A stretch of 64,000 bases of DNA from Actinokineospora baliensis (GTDB lineage Bacteria; Actinomycetota; Actinomycetes; Mycobacteriales; Pseudonocardiaceae): the NCBI RefSeq assembly GCF_016907695.1, contig NZ_JAFBCK010000001.1, positions 6,312,001 to 6,376,000 of the forward strand. Reading direction: 5' to 3'. The stretch's first letter is position 1. The number at the start of each line of letters is the position of its first letter. Positions 39,151 through 48,240 of this stretch are shown here, piece after piece. Under the pieces are notes generated by a model, which saw only the letters and a program-made list of their open reading frames with translations, did no database searches and was not told the DNA's origin. Made by a program: the position numbers and the translations under genes.

Positions 39151-39153
39151 CCC

Positions 39154-41328
39154 TCAGCGGATGCCCGCGGCGTCCATGCCGCGCAGTTCCCGCTTGAGGT
39201 CGTGGATCTCGTCGCGCAGCCGGGCGGCCAGCTCGAACTGCAGGTCGCGGGCGGCGTTCATCATCTGGTCGGTGAGCTGCTGGACCAGGTCGGCCAGCTC
39301 CGCCCTCGGCATCGACTTGACGTCGCGGTCGGACACCAGGCCCGCCGACTTGGTTGACCCCGCCTCTCCGGTGGCCCGCTTGCCCCGGGAGGTGTTGCGG
39401 CCGGACCCGCCGATCGGCACCGGGTCCGCCTCCTCGGCCTCGGTGAACACGCGGTCGAGGATGTCGGCGATCTTCTTGCGCAGCGGCTGCGGGTCGATGC
39501 CGCGCTCGGTGTTGTAGGCGACCTGCTTCTCGCGCCTGCGGTTGGTCTCGTCGATGGCGTGCCGCATCGAGTCGGTGATCTTGTCGGCGTACATGTGGAC
39601 CTCGCCGGAGACGTTGCGCGCCGCGCGGCCGATGGTCTGGATCAGCGAGGTGCCGCTGCGCAGGAAACCCTCCTTGTCCGCGTCGAGGATGGCGACCAGC
39701 GAGACCTCCGGCAGGTCGAGGCCCTCGCGCAGCAGGTTGATGCCGATGAGCACGTCGTAGTCACCGGAGCGCAGTTGCCGCAGCAGTTCGATGCGGCGCA
39801 GGGTGTCGACCTCGGAGTGCAGGTAGCGCACCCGGATGCCCAGCTCCAGCAGGTAGTCGGTGAGGTCCTCGGCCATCTTCTTGGTCAGCGTGGTGACCAG
39901 CACCCGCTCGTCGCGCTCGGCCCGCACCCGGATCTCGTGCACCAGGTCGTCGATCTGGCCCTCGGTCGGCTTGACCACGACCTCGGGGTCGATCAGCCCG
40001 GTCGGGCGGATGACCTGCTCGACGAACTCGCCTGCCGCCTGGCCCATCTCGTACGGGCCGGGCGTGGCGGACAGGTACACCGTCTGGCCGATCCGCTGGG
40101 TGAACTCCTCCCAGGTCAGCGGCCGGTTGTCCACCGCGCTCGGCAGCCGGAAGCCGTGCTCGACCAGGTTGCGCTTGCGGGACATGTCGCCCTCGTACAT
40201 GCCGCCGATCTGCGGCACCGTCACGTGCGACTCGTCGATGACCAGCAGGAAGTCGTCCGGGAAGTAGTCGATCAGGGTGGCGGGCGCGGTCCCGGCGGCG
40301 CGGCCGTCGATGTGCCGGGAGTAGTTCTCGATGCCCGAGCAGAACCCGACCTGGCGCATCATCTCGATGTCGTAGGCGGTGCGCATCCGCAGCCGCTGCG
40401 CCTCCAGCAGCTTGCCCTGGCGCTCGAGCTCGGCGAGCCGCTCCTCGAGCTCCGACTCGATGCCGCCGATCGCGCGCTCCATCCGCTCCGGACCGGCCAC
40501 GTAGTGCGTCGCCGGGAAGATCCGCAGCTCGTCGCACTCGCGGACGATGTCGCCGGTGAGCGGGTGCAGGTAGTACAGCTTGTCGATCTCGTCGCCGAAG
40601 AACTCGACCCGGATGGCCAGCTCCTCGTACGCCGGGATGATCTCCACCGTGTCGCCGCGGACCCGGAAGGTGCCCCTGGCGAAGGCGATGTCGTTGCGGT
40701 TGTACTGCACGTCCACCAGCGCGCGCAGGAACGTGTCGCGCTCGACGGCGCCGCCGACGGCCAGCCCGATCGAGCGGTCCAGGTAGGACTGCGGGGTGCC
40801 GAGGCCGTAGATGCACGACACGGAGGCGACCACGATCACGTCGCGGCGCGAGAGCAGGCTCATCGTCGCCGAGTGCCGCAGCCGCTCGACGTCGTCGTTG
40901 ATCGACGAGTCCTTCTCGATGTAGGTGTCGGTCTGCGGGATGTAGGCCTCGGGCTGGTAGTAGTCGTAGTAGCTGACGAAGTACTCGACCGCGTTGTCCG
41001 GGAAGAACTCCCGCAGCTCGTTGGCCAGCTGCGCGGCCAGCGTCTTGTTCGGCGCCATCACCAGCGTGGGCCGCTGCACCCGCTCGACCAGCCACGCCGT
41101 GGTGGCCGACTTGCCGGTACCGGTGGCGCCCAGCAGCACCACGTCCTGCTCGCCCGAGGTGATCCGGCGCTCCAGCTCGTCGATGGCGGCGGGCTGGTCA
41201 CCGGCGGGCTGGTAGGGCGCGGCCATCCGGAACTTCCCGCCCGCGCGCGGGATGTCGCTGACTGGCCGGTGCTCGGAGTGGGCGAGCACAGGTGCGTTCT
41301 GCTGGGATTTCTCGGTCGCGAAAGCCAC
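39154..41328 (-). CDS. uvrB: UvrABC excinuclease subunit B
   Basis: 724-residue DNA damage verification subunit. Features in order: Walker [11 protein letters not shown], the beta-hairpin [20 protein letters not shown] that threads between DNA strands, helicase motif DESH ([18 protein letters not shown]), motif [11 protein letters not shown], and a C-terminal UVR domain ([20 protein letters not shown]) for UvrA/UvrC contact. Slightly longer than E. coli UvrB because of an N-terminal lead of about 30 residues and a linker near 640. The GTG at 41328 is not strongly fixed; [15 protein letters not shown] further in is the conserved start of the fold. Confidence 0.97.
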   Translation of the reverse strand: MAFATEKSQQNAPVLAHSEHRPVSDIPRAGGKFRMAAPYQPAGDQPAAIDELERRITSGEQDVVLLGATGTGKSATTAWLVERVQRPTLVMAPNKTLAAQLANELREFFPDNAVEYFVSYYDYYQPEAYIPQTDTYIEKDSSINDDVERLRHSATMSLLSRRDVIVVASVSCIYGLGTPQSYLDRSIGLAVGGAVERDTFLRALVDVQYNRNDIAFARGTFRVRGDTVEIIPAYEELAIRVEFFGDEIDKLYYLHPLTGDIVRECDELRIFPATHYVAGPERMERAIGGIESELEERLAELERQGKLLEAQRLRMRTAYDIEMMRQVGFCSGIENYSRHIDGRAAGTAPATLIDYFPDDFLLVIDESHVTVPQIGGMYEGDMSRKRNLVEHGFRLPSAVDNRPLTWEEFTQRIGQTVYLSATPGPYEMGQAAGEFVEQVIRPTGLIDPEVVVKPTEGQIDDLVHEIRVRAERDERVLVTTLTKKMAEDLTDYLLELGIRVRYLHSEVDTLRRIELLRQLRSGDYDVLIGINLLREGLDLPEVSLVAILDADKEGFLRSGTSLIQTIGRAARNVSGEVHMYADKITDSMRHAIDETNRRREKQVAYNTERGIDPQPLRKKIADILDRVFTEAEEADPVPIGGSGRNTSRGKRATGEAGSTKSAGLVSDRDVKSMPRAELADLVQQLTDQMMNAARDLQFELAARLRDEIHDLKRELRGMDAAGIR

Positions 41329-41374
41329 AGAACGAGACTACGCCCGCCCACCGACAATCCCGGATGGGCGGCGG

Positions 41375-42520
41375 TCAGCTGCAGTCGCAGCAGCACCCGT
41401 CGCAGCAGCAGCCGTCTCCGCAGCAGTTGCAGCACGAACAGTCGCAGCTACCGCAGTCGCAGCCGGTGCACCAACCCGACTTGGGTTCGCCGGTCCAGGG
41501 GTCGTGGTACGGGTCGGCGCAGCAGTACTGGCAGGTGCAGCACAGCACCAGCGCCACCCCGCAGCCCGGCACCGTAGACCGCCTCTTACCCCACTTCGGG
41601 CCTTGGCCGTGACCGTGTTGGGGCGGGGTGGGCGTCAACGGCACGTGCCCGGGTTGGTGGCTGGCTTCGAGGTGGCCGAAGGTGCGGTGCACGGCCGCGT
41701 CGAGTTCGTGCACTAGAAGGGCGTGCACCAGCTTCTGGTCGTCGAACTCCGCTTCGCGTAGAGCCAGCCGGACCCCGAGCACGGCGTCGTCGCACAGCCG
41801 CCGCGCCTCGGCCAGGTCCGTGCCGGTGGCCGTCAGCGGGTTCCACGCACCGGTCTCGGCGTCGGCGTCGCGGTCCTCGACCGCGTCGAGCAGGTGCGCG
41901 ACCCGCCCGAACATCCGCCCGGCCTCGGCCAGCGGCGCGGCGTTGTCCGGACGACCGGTGAGTACCGCGGTGTGCGCGAACGCGGCGGCCGTCGCCGTCT
42001 CGGTCGGCTCGGTCGCCAACAGCACCGAGGACCCGGTGGCCAGGCCGGACTCCAGCTCGCCCTGCCTGCCGACGGCGTCGAGCAGCACGGCGGTGGAGAA
42101 CCCGATCCGCTCCCCCGTCGCCGCGCCCTGCCTGGCCCAGCGGGTGGCGACCCGGCGGGCGACCCCGGCGACCGGGGCCTTGCGGAACGCGCCGTCACCG
42201 TCGTCGACGTGGTCGCGCACCTTCGCCGAGGCGAGCACCAGCGACACCGCGGCGGCCAGCCGGGCACCCGCTCCCTCGGCGACCGGCGCCGGGCGCATCC
42301 CGCGCAACGGGCACGGCCCCGCTACGCGGCGCCCGCCCACGCTGGGTGACTGCGCCTCGACCAAGGCGGACACGACGAGCCCGTCGTAGTTGGTGACCGT
42401 CCGCGCGAGGTGCCCGTGGTCGTCGCGCAGCGCGAGGCACAGTCCACAAAGGTGGGCCATCCACGAAGTGCGCAAGGTCGGCGACAACCGGTGCCGACAG
42501 GGCCGAAGGATCCCGAACAC
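41375..42520 (-). CDS. DUF5685-family protein with cysteine-rich tail
   Basis: 381 residues. The N-terminal and middle part is the actinobacterial DUF5685 family (begins MFGILRPCRHRLSPTLRTSW, includes HLCGLCLALRDDHGH); function unknown. The last about 65 residues hold 22 cysteines in CC, CxC and CCC clusters (for example GDGCCCDGCCCDCS), which could bind several metal ions or form a disulfide knot. There is no signal peptide. Sits between uvrB and a divergent DUF402 gene. Confidence 0.82.
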   Translation of the reverse strand: MFGILRPCRHRLSPTLRTSWMAHLCGLCLALRDDHGHLARTVTNYDGLVVSALVEAQSPSVGGRRVAGPCPLRGMRPAPVAEGAGARLAAAVSLVLASAKVRDHVDDGDGAFRKAPVAGVARRVATRWARQGAATGERIGFSTAVLLDAVGRQGELESGLATGSSVLLATEPTETATAAAFAHTAVLTGRPDNAAPLAEAGRMFGRVAHLLDAVEDRDADAETGAWNPLTATGTDLAEARRLCDDAVLGVRLALREAEFDDQKLVHALLVHELDAAVHRTFGHLEASHQPGHVPLTPTPPQHGHGQGPKWGKRRSTVPGCGVALVLCCTCQYCCADPYHDPWTGEPKSGWCTGCDCGSCDCSCCNCCGDGCCCDGCCCDCS

Positions 42521-42647
42521 GCTGACTGACCTCCACGAACTCCCACGACCGATCGGGGCGGGAGCCTAGCGCGCATTCACCCGTACGGGGGGCAAAAACC
42601 CTCCGAAAGGTCTGGGCTTTGCCCGGGGCGCTGGGCACGATGGCGAC

Positions 42648-43247
42648 ATGCGCGCATCAACCGAACCGGTCCTCGGTGATCTGCCCATCCCACCGTCCCG
42701 TCAGGACGAACACGCCCACGAGATCCACCCGCCGAAGGTGGAGCTGTTCGACCCGGCGGCGATGACCAACACCGACCCCAAGGGGTTCGCCCGTGCGGTG
42801 GAGGTCTACCGCGAGACCCCGGACGGCCTCTACATGTCGCGCCCGGTGGACGGTCACCACCGGATCGCGCACTTCGAGTCGCTGCTGCTGCCCGAGGCGG
42901 GCCTGCGGGTGTCGAAGTGGCGCCCGCGCCCGGGGGTGGACCTCGGGCACGACTTCTACATCGACGTCGTGGACATCACCCGCGACGGCCGGGTCTGGCG
43001 CACGGTCGACCTCTACCTCGACGTGCTCGTGCGCACCGGCCGCGACACCCGGGTGGAGGACTGCGACGAACTGCTGGCGGCGTTCCGCGCCGGGCTGGTC
43101 GACCTGGCCACCGCCGAACGGGCGATGGCCCGCGGCTACGCCCTGGTCGCCGAGGTCGCCGAGACCGGGCACGACGTGGACCGCTGGCTGGCCACCACCG
43201 GCGTCCCCGCGCCCTGGCGGTCGCAGACCCGGCCGTGGCAGACCTGA
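42648..43247 (+). CDS. DUF402-family protein (Rv1632c orthologue)
   Basis: 199 residues. The conserved block begins IHPPKVELFDPAAMTNTDPK and continues through DFYIDVVDITRDGRVWRTVD and DLYLDVLVRTGRD, matching as I recall mycobacterial Rv1632c, which also lies between uvrB and coaE. DUF402/FomD-like relatives include nucleotide-ester hydrolases that need divalent metal, so a phosphohydrolase role is conceivable. The first about 27 residues are poorly conserved and the true ATG could be internal. Confidence 0.82.
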   Translation: MRASTEPVLGDLPIPPSRQDEHAHEIHPPKVELFDPAAMTNTDPKGFARAVEVYRETPDGLYMSRPVDGHHRIAHFESLLLPEAGLRVSKWRPRPGVDLGHDFYIDVVDITRDGRVWRTVDLYLDVLVRTGRDTRVEDCDELLAAFRAGLVDLATAERAMARGYALVAEVAETGHDVDRWLATTGVPAPWRSQTRPWQT

Positions 43248-43394
43248 TAGTGGCCAGGGCGACGCTGGGTCAACGGTCCGGGACCGCGCGCGTCGAAATA
43301 TCGCCCAACCGATAGCTGAGCGCACACGATCTGTGACATAACGAATCGACCCCGGTAGTCACAGAACGCACGTTCCCGACTACGCTCTGGCCGC

Positions 43395-43913
43395 GTGGGC
43401 ACGGCCATCACCCCGCAACTGGTCGACGTCGTCGACACGGTCACCGCGGTTCGCAGCTACTCCTCCGGGATGACCCGGACCCTCCGCACCTGCCAGGTCG
43501 AGCGCTGGGGCCTGCGCATGGAGTGCCCGACCCCGGAGGACCCGTTCTCCGACGCCGAGGTGACCTGGCTGCTGCCGCACCTGAACCTGCGGCTCACCCA
43601 GAGCAAACCGCGCTCGCGGCACGCCAAGGGCAGCCCCAGCGTGCTCACCGCGGTCCGCGTGCACCGCGACGGCCGGACCTGGCGGACCACCGACCTGCTG
43701 CTCGGGCTGGCCGCGCCGGGCGGGACGACGGCGCGGATCGTGCGCTCGGAGGAGTTCGCGGCCGCGGTCGCCGGGCGGGTGCTGCGCGTCGGCGACGCCG
43801 ACCTCGCGCTGTGCACCGTGCACCAGACCCTCGAGGAGCTCAGCCGGTTCCGGCACGACCTGTCGTCCTGGCTGGCCTACAAGCACGTGTTCGAGGTCTG
43901 GCCCCCGTATTAG
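43395..43913 (+). CDS. Second DUF402-like protein
   Basis: 172 residues, probably a diverged tandem paralogue of the previous gene: both share a DGR(V/T)WRT(V/T)DL(Y/L)L strand-turn segment and a helical C terminus (HQTLEELSRFRHDLSSWL). The metal-binding region is less clear. GTG at 43395, 147 bp after the first copy. It ends in a 4-base convergent overlap with coaE. Function unknown. Confidence 0.65.
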   Translation: MGTAITPQLVDVVDTVTAVRSYSSGMTRTLRTCQVERWGLRMECPTPEDPFSDAEVTWLLPHLNLRLTQSKPRSRHAKGSPSVLTAVRVHRDGRTWRTTDLLLGLAAPGGTTARIVRSEEFAAAVAGRVLRVGDADLALCTVHQTLEELSRFRHDLSSWLAYKHVFEVWPPY

Positions 43914-45085
43914 TCGGCCGTCCAGCCGGTCGCCGCCGCCCACTGCTCGGCCCGCTGGATCGCCTGGTCGAACCACCGTTCCTTCGCGTCGCCGTAGGCG
44001 GGGATGGTCGCGTGCTCACCCGCGACCGACCGCTTGAGCCGCTCGTAGTCGGCGCGCGCGGCCTCGTCGGCGCGCAGCCAGGCCGGGAACAGCAGGCTGA
44101 GCCGGGCGAACGGCGAGTCCACCGCCCGCACGTGCACGTTCGCCCACCGCCCCGGGTCGACGCCGACGTGCACGTGCTTCGGGGTCTCCGGCGAGCCGGG
44201 CGGGTGCCCGATGTCGCTGTCGAAGCCGTGCGCGCGGGGGAACCCGGCGTTCGAGAGCGCCTCGGCCAGGGAGTCGTCGAGCACCGGTACGGTGATCTGG
44301 AAGTCCAGGATGTCCTTGGCGGCCAGGCCGGGTACCGACGTGGAGCCGATGTGGTCGACGCGTAGGGCGGCGTCACCGACGGCGAGGCGGAGCCGGGCCA
44401 GCAGCCGCTCGGCCTGCGCGGGCCAGGTCAGGTCGTAGTCGACGATGCGCGGCGCGCCGCGGCTGAACGGGCGGCGGAGCCGGATGTTGGCCTCGTACGG
44501 GGCGAGCCGGTCGGTCCACAGCGCGTCCACCACCGCCCGGGTCTCCTCCGGGGTTCCCGCGTTGGACAGCCAGATGTCAGCGGCCGCGCGCCGGGCGTCG
44601 TCGTCGGCCTGCGCGGCGATGCGGGCACGGGCGTCGGACTCGGCGAGCCCGCGGTGGTCGACCAACCTGCGCACCCGCTCCTCGACCGGGGTGTCCACGA
44701 CGATCACCAGGTGGTAGAGCGCACCCATGCCGTTCTCCACCAGCAACGGCACGTCCTGCACGACCACGGCGTCCGGCGGCACGGCGGCGACCAGTTCGGC
44801 CGTCCGCTCGCGCACCAGCGGGTGCACGATCGCGTTGAGCCGCAGGCGAGCGGCCTCGTCGGTGAACACGATGCCCGCCAGCTTCGGCCGGTCCAAAGCA
44901 CCGTCGGCGGTCAGCACCTCCGGGCCGAACTCAGCGGCGACCGCAGCGAGGCCGGGCGTGCCGGGGGCGACGACCTCCCTGGCGACCCGGTCGGAGTCGA
45001 CGACGACAGCTCCGTGGTCGGCCAGCCTGGCCGCCACGGTGGATTTCCCGGACCCGATCCCCCCGGTGAGGCCGACGCGCAGCAT
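43910..45085 (-). CDS. coaE: Dephospho-CoA kinase fused to GrpB-family domain
   Basis: 391 residues. Residues 1-200 are dephospho-CoA kinase, the last step of CoA synthesis: P-loop GLTGGIGSGKSTVAARL, DSDRVAREVV and PLLVENGM. Residues about 215-391 are a GrpB/UPF0157 nucleotidyltransferase-like domain (RVDHIGSTSVPGLAAKDILD; HVHVGVDPGRWANVH). The same fusion exists in mycobacteria (Rv1631). ATG at 45085. Next to rpsA and the DUF402 gene as in M. tuberculosis. Confidence 0.95.
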   Translation of the reverse strand: MLRVGLTGGIGSGKSTVAARLADHGAVVVDSDRVAREVVAPGTPGLAAVAAEFGPEVLTADGALDRPKLAGIVFTDEAARLRLNAIVHPLVRERTAELVAAVPPDAVVVQDVPLLVENGMGALYHLVIVVDTPVEERVRRLVDHRGLAESDARARIAAQADDDARRAAADIWLSNAGTPEETRAVVDALWTDRLAPYEANIRLRRPFSRGAPRIVDYDLTWPAQAERLLARLRLAVGDAALRVDHIGSTSVPGLAAKDILDFQITVPVLDDSLAEALSNAGFPRAHGFDSDIGHPPGSPETPKHVHVGVDPGRWANVHVRAVDSPFARLSLLFPAWLRADEAARADYERLKRSVAGEHATIPAYGDAKERWFDQAIQRAEQWAAATGWTAD

Positions 45086-45227
45086 GGGGTCGCATTCTTC
45101 CACCACCGAGTGGTTCGCGGGTGAACTGTTGACAGGACCCGCCCAGGACACGCCGACCGGTTGCCCCGATTTGCCACATCCGCCGGCTACGGTGTGGCAA
45201 GGGCGATCACCCAAGCGGAGGAACGAC

Positions 45228-45431
45228 ATGCGCGACACGAGGCGCCGCGGACGGCACCGGCTCGGCACGCCGGGCCTGGTGCACTGCACCGAGTACGTCA
45301 GCGTGCCCGTGCACGCCTCGTGGTGGTCGATGCTCCTGGCCCCCGCCCGCCACAGCCTCGCCGGTCTCCGCCGCAGGGCAGCCGCGGCCGCCGCCGAACG
45401 CGCCTGGGCACCCCAGGTCCGCACCGCCTAG
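45228..45431 (+). CDS. Small basic hypothetical protein (67 residues)
   Basis: Begins MRDTRRRGRHRLGTPGLVHC and is rich in Arg and Ala, with one modestly hydrophobic stretch (SWWSMLLAPARH). AAGCGGAGG lies 6 bases before the ATG, so translation is well supported. No family recognised. Overlaps the convergent lipoprotein gene by 4 bases at its stop (CTAG). Confidence 0.6.
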   Translation: MRDTRRRGRHRLGTPGLVHCTEYVSVPVHASWWSMLLAPARHSLAGLRRRAAAAAAERAWAPQVRTA

Positions 45432-45994
45432 CGTTCGGTCAACGCCAGGTCGGCCAGCTTGGCGACCTGTTCCGCTGTGGCCAGGCTCGGCTGGGCGCTC
45501 ACCGACACCGTGATCTTGCCGTGCGCTACGACGACCGTGCGGGTTGTGCCGTCGAGTAGGAAGCCCTTGTCCAGGCCGACCTGGATCTCCTCGGGGGCGA
45601 TGCCGTTGTCGCGTTCGGTGTCGACGGTTTCCTGGATGCGTTGGGCGGCCGCCGTGCTGTCGGTGTAGGCGGCCATGCCGACGGTCAGGACGGCGGCGGT
45701 GGCGGGTTGGTTCTGGGGGATGCCGTAGTAGCAGTCGAGGCGGCCGGTGCGGCCGATCTTGGGGAGGGCGACCCCGGCCACGACCTCCGTGCGCCCGGTG
45801 ATGACGGTGTCCACTGTGGCGTCGAGGTCGGCGCGGGTGAGGACCTTGGCGCAGGTGGTCGGGAGGGTGCGTTGGGTGCGCGGCTTGGGGGTGGTCGTGG
45901 CGAACGTGGGGATCTCCGGTGCCTTGGGGGCCGCCGGGGGCGCGGAGGTGCACGCCGCCAGCGCCAAGAGCAGGGGCAGCAGCAGGGTCCGCAT
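45428..45994 (-). CDS. Putative lipoprotein
   Basis: 188 residues: signal peptide MRTLLLPLLLALAAC with lipobox Cys15, a Pro/Ala/Thr-rich linker to about residue 45, then a globular domain with two Cys (TTCAKVLTRADLD; GRLDCYYGIPQNQ) likely to be disulfide-bonded outside the cell. It resembles the broad class of actinobacterial DUF3558-like or similar exported proteins, but no domain can be named with confidence. Confidence 0.75.
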   Translation of the reverse strand: MRTLLLPLLLALAACTSAPPAAPKAPEIPTFATTTPKPRTQRTLPTTCAKVLTRADLDATVDTVITGRTEVVAGVALPKIGRTGRLDCYYGIPQNQPATAAVLTVGMAAYTDSTAAAQRIQETVDTERDNGIAPEEIQVGLDKGFLLDGTTRTVVVAHGKITVSVSAQPSLATAEQVAKLADLALTER

Positions 45995-46044
45995 CCGCAG
46001 ACGGTAAGCCCCGCCGCGGCGTCGCGAAAGTGCACGATGGGCGC

Positions 46045-46464
46045 ATGCGCTTGGGCATGGTGACGCTGGTGGTGCGCGACTACGACGAGGCGGTGGCCTT
46101 CTACGCCGGTGTCCTCGGGTTCCGGTTGGAGCAGGACACCGACCTCGGCGGGCGGAAGCGGTGGGTGGTCCTCGACGCCGGGCCGGTGCGGCTGCTGCTG
46201 GCGGAGGCGGCCGCGCCGGAGCAGGCGAAAGCGATCGGCGCACAGGCCGGGGGCCGGGTGGGCTGGTTCCTGGAGTCCGAGGACTTCGCGGCCGATCACG
46301 CGCGGCTCGTCGCGGCGGGGGTCGAGTTCGAGGAGGAGCCCCGGCAGGAGGCGTACGGCACCGTCGCGGTGTTCCGCGACCTCTACGGCAACCGGTGGGA
46401 CCTGCTCCAAAGCCGAAGGCCCCGCACCGGTGCCGGTGCGGGGCCTTCGGAGGACTTCAGCTAG
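46045..46464 (+). CDS. VOC-superfamily (glyoxalase-like) protein
   Basis: 139 residues forming one or two beta-alpha-beta-beta-beta modules: MVTLVVRDYDEAVAFYAGVL starts the first, with a second at VGWFLESEDFAADHARLVAA and the closing FRDLYGNRWDLLQ. Metal ligands cannot be fixed with confidence. The last about 17 codons run through a strong hairpin that also ends rpsA, so the C-terminal tail (SRRPRTGAGAGPSEDFS) may be there only because of the terminator. Confidence 0.82.
   Translation: MRLGMVTLVVRDYDEAVAFYAGVLGFRLEQDTDLGGRKRWVVLDAGPVRLLLAEAAAPEQAKAIGAQAGGRVGWFLESEDFAADHARLVAAGVEFEEEPRQEAYGTVAVFRDLYGNRWDLLQSRRPRTGAGAGPSEDFS
46413..46450. terminator. Bidirectional hairpin shared by rpsA and the VOC gene
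   Basis: CCGAAGGCCCCGCACCGG (46413-46430) is followed after 2 bases by its exact complement (46433-46450). As drawn it forms an about 16-bp stem, the strongest hairpin in the window. It lies 16 bp beyond the rpsA stop and inside the last codons of the convergent VOC gene. Confidence 0.8.
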
Positions 46465-46465
46465 C

Positions 46466-47971
46466 TCACACGCCGCCGGAGAGCTTCTCGCGCAGTGCCG
46501 CGAGCTGCTCGTCGGAGGCGAGGGTGCCGCCGCTCTGGGCGGGCTTCTCGCCGCCGCCGGTGGAGGAGTAGTTCTGCTCCCCGCCGCCGGTCGCCGCGGC
46601 GATGACGCCCTCGGCCTCGGCGGCCGCGTCGGCCTCCGCCGCCTTGGCGATCTGCTTCATGTGCTGCTCGTAGCGGGCGTGCGCGTCGGCGTACTGGCGC
46701 TCCCACTCCTCGCGCTGCTTCTCGAAGCCTTCCTGCCACTCCTGGGTGTCCGGGTCGAAGCCCTCGGGGTAGATGTAGTTCCCCTCGGCGTCGTACTCGG
46801 CGGCCATGCCGTACTGGGTCGGGTCGAACTCGGTCTCGGTGGTGAAGCCCTCGTTCGCCTGCTTGAGCGACAGCGAGATGCGGCGCCGCTCCAGGTCGAT
46901 GTCGATGACCTTGACCATGACGTCGTTGCCGACCTGCACGACCTGCTCCGGGATCTCCACGTGGCGCTCGGCCAGCTCGGAGATGTGGACCAGGCCCTCG
47001 ATGCCCTCGTCCACCCGGACGAACGCGCCGAACGGAACCAGCTTGGTGACCTTGCCCGGCACGATCTGGCCGATCGCGTGGGTGCGGGCGAACTGGCGCC
47101 ACGGGTCTTCCTGGGTCGCCTTCAGCGACAGGGACACGCGCTCGCGCTCCATGTCCACGTCGAGCACCTCGACGGTGACCTCCTGGCCGACCTCGACGAC
47201 CTCGGAGGGGTGGTCGATGTGCTTCCAGGACAGCTCCGAGACGTGCACCAAGCCGTCGACGCCGCCGAGGTCCACGAACGCACCGAAGTTGACGATCGAG
47301 GACACGACGCCCTTGCGGACCTGGCCCTTCTGCAGCTGGTTGAGGAACTCGCTGCGCACCTCGGACTGGGTCTGCTCCAGCCACGCGCGGCGCGAGAGCA
47401 CCACGTTGTTGCGGTTCTTGTCCAGCTCTATGATCTTCGCCTCGAGCTCGCGGCCCACGTACGGCTGCAGGTCGCGCACCCGGCGCATCTCCACCAGCGA
47501 GGCGGGGAGGAAGCCGCGAAGACCGATGTCGAGGATGAGACCACCCTTGACGACCTCGATGACCGTGCCCTTGACCGGCTCGTCCGACTCCTTGAGCGCC
47601 TCGATCGTGCCCCACGCCCGCTCGTACTGAGCGCGCTTCTTGGACAGGATCAGGCGGCCCTCCTTGTCCTCCTTCTGGAGAACGAGGGCCTCGACCTCGT
47701 CACCGACGCTGACCACGTCGGCTGGGTCGACATCGTGCTTGATCGACAGCTCGCGCGAGGGGATGACGCCCTCGGTCTTGTAGCCGATGTCGAGCAGGAC
47801 CTCGTCCCGGTCGACCTTGACGATCGTGCCCTCAACGATGTCGCCGTCGTTGAAGTACTTGATCGTCGCGTCGATCGCGGCGAGGAACTCCTCCTCGGAC
47901 GCGAAGTCGTTGATGGCGACCTGCGGCTTCGGCGCGGCCGCAGCCGGGACAATGGTGGTGTCGGTGGACAT
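46466..47971 (-). CDS. rpsA: 30S ribosomal protein S1
   Basis: 501 residues with four S1 RNA-binding domains. The domain starts are GDIVEGTIVKVDRDEVLLDI, GTVIEVVKGGLILDIGLRGF, KGVVSSIVNFGAFVDLGGVD and GKVTKLVPFGAFVRVDEGIE. An acidic, repetitive C-terminal tail follows, typical for actinobacterial S1, which helps load mRNA onto the 30S subunit. ATG at 47971 gives MSTDTTIVPAAAAP; the frame upstream lies in the leader. A promoter at 48161-48190 implies a leader of about 180 nt. Confidence 0.96.
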   Translation of the reverse strand: MSTDTTIVPAAAAPKPQVAINDFASEEEFLAAIDATIKYFNDGDIVEGTIVKVDRDEVLLDIGYKTEGVIPSRELSIKHDVDPADVVSVGDEVEALVLQKEDKEGRLILSKKRAQYERAWGTIEALKESDEPVKGTVIEVVKGGLILDIGLRGFLPASLVEMRRVRDLQPYVGRELEAKIIELDKNRNNVVLSRRAWLEQTQSEVRSEFLNQLQKGQVRKGVVSSIVNFGAFVDLGGVDGLVHVSELSWKHIDHPSEVVEVGQEVTVEVLDVDMERERVSLSLKATQEDPWRQFARTHAIGQIVPGKVTKLVPFGAFVRVDEGIEGLVHISELAERHVEIPEQVVQVGNDVMVKVIDIDLERRRISLSLKQANEGFTTETEFDPTQYGMAAEYDAEGNYIYPEGFDPDTQEWQEGFEKQREEWERQYADAHARYEQHMKQIAKAAEADAAAEAEGVIAAATGGGEQNYSSTGGGEKPAQSGGTLASDEQLAALREKLSGGV

Positions 47972-48137
47972 TAGGTAGGTGGCTCCGGTACGGATTGGGG
48001 TCGCTGGGTTCAGTTCTGGGGCGCCGCGGGATCGGGCCGCCGACGGACACCCGGAGAACAGGAACCAACACCGCCAACGCCACGCCACCCCGGACCATTC
48101 CCGCCAGGGCTTCCCAGCGGTCGGAAAACCCGGGGCA

Positions 48138-48190
48138 GCGCGGTACCACCGCGCGGATGTATCCTACGCGGCCCCAGGAGAGCCGGGCAA
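48138..48190 (-). promoter_or_regulatory. rpsA promoter and 5'-end hairpin
   Basis: On the minus strand TTGCCC (48185-48190) and TAGGAT (48161-48166) are spaced 18 bp. The expected transcript starts near 48153, exactly at a perfect 7-bp hairpin (GCGCGGT / ACCGCGC, 48138-48154). The leader then runs about 180 nt to the rpsA ATG. Confidence 0.5.
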
Positions 48191-48240
48191 ACCCGGGGTA
48201 CCCTCCTGCCGCCCGCGCCCCCGCACGGCAGGATGGCCCG

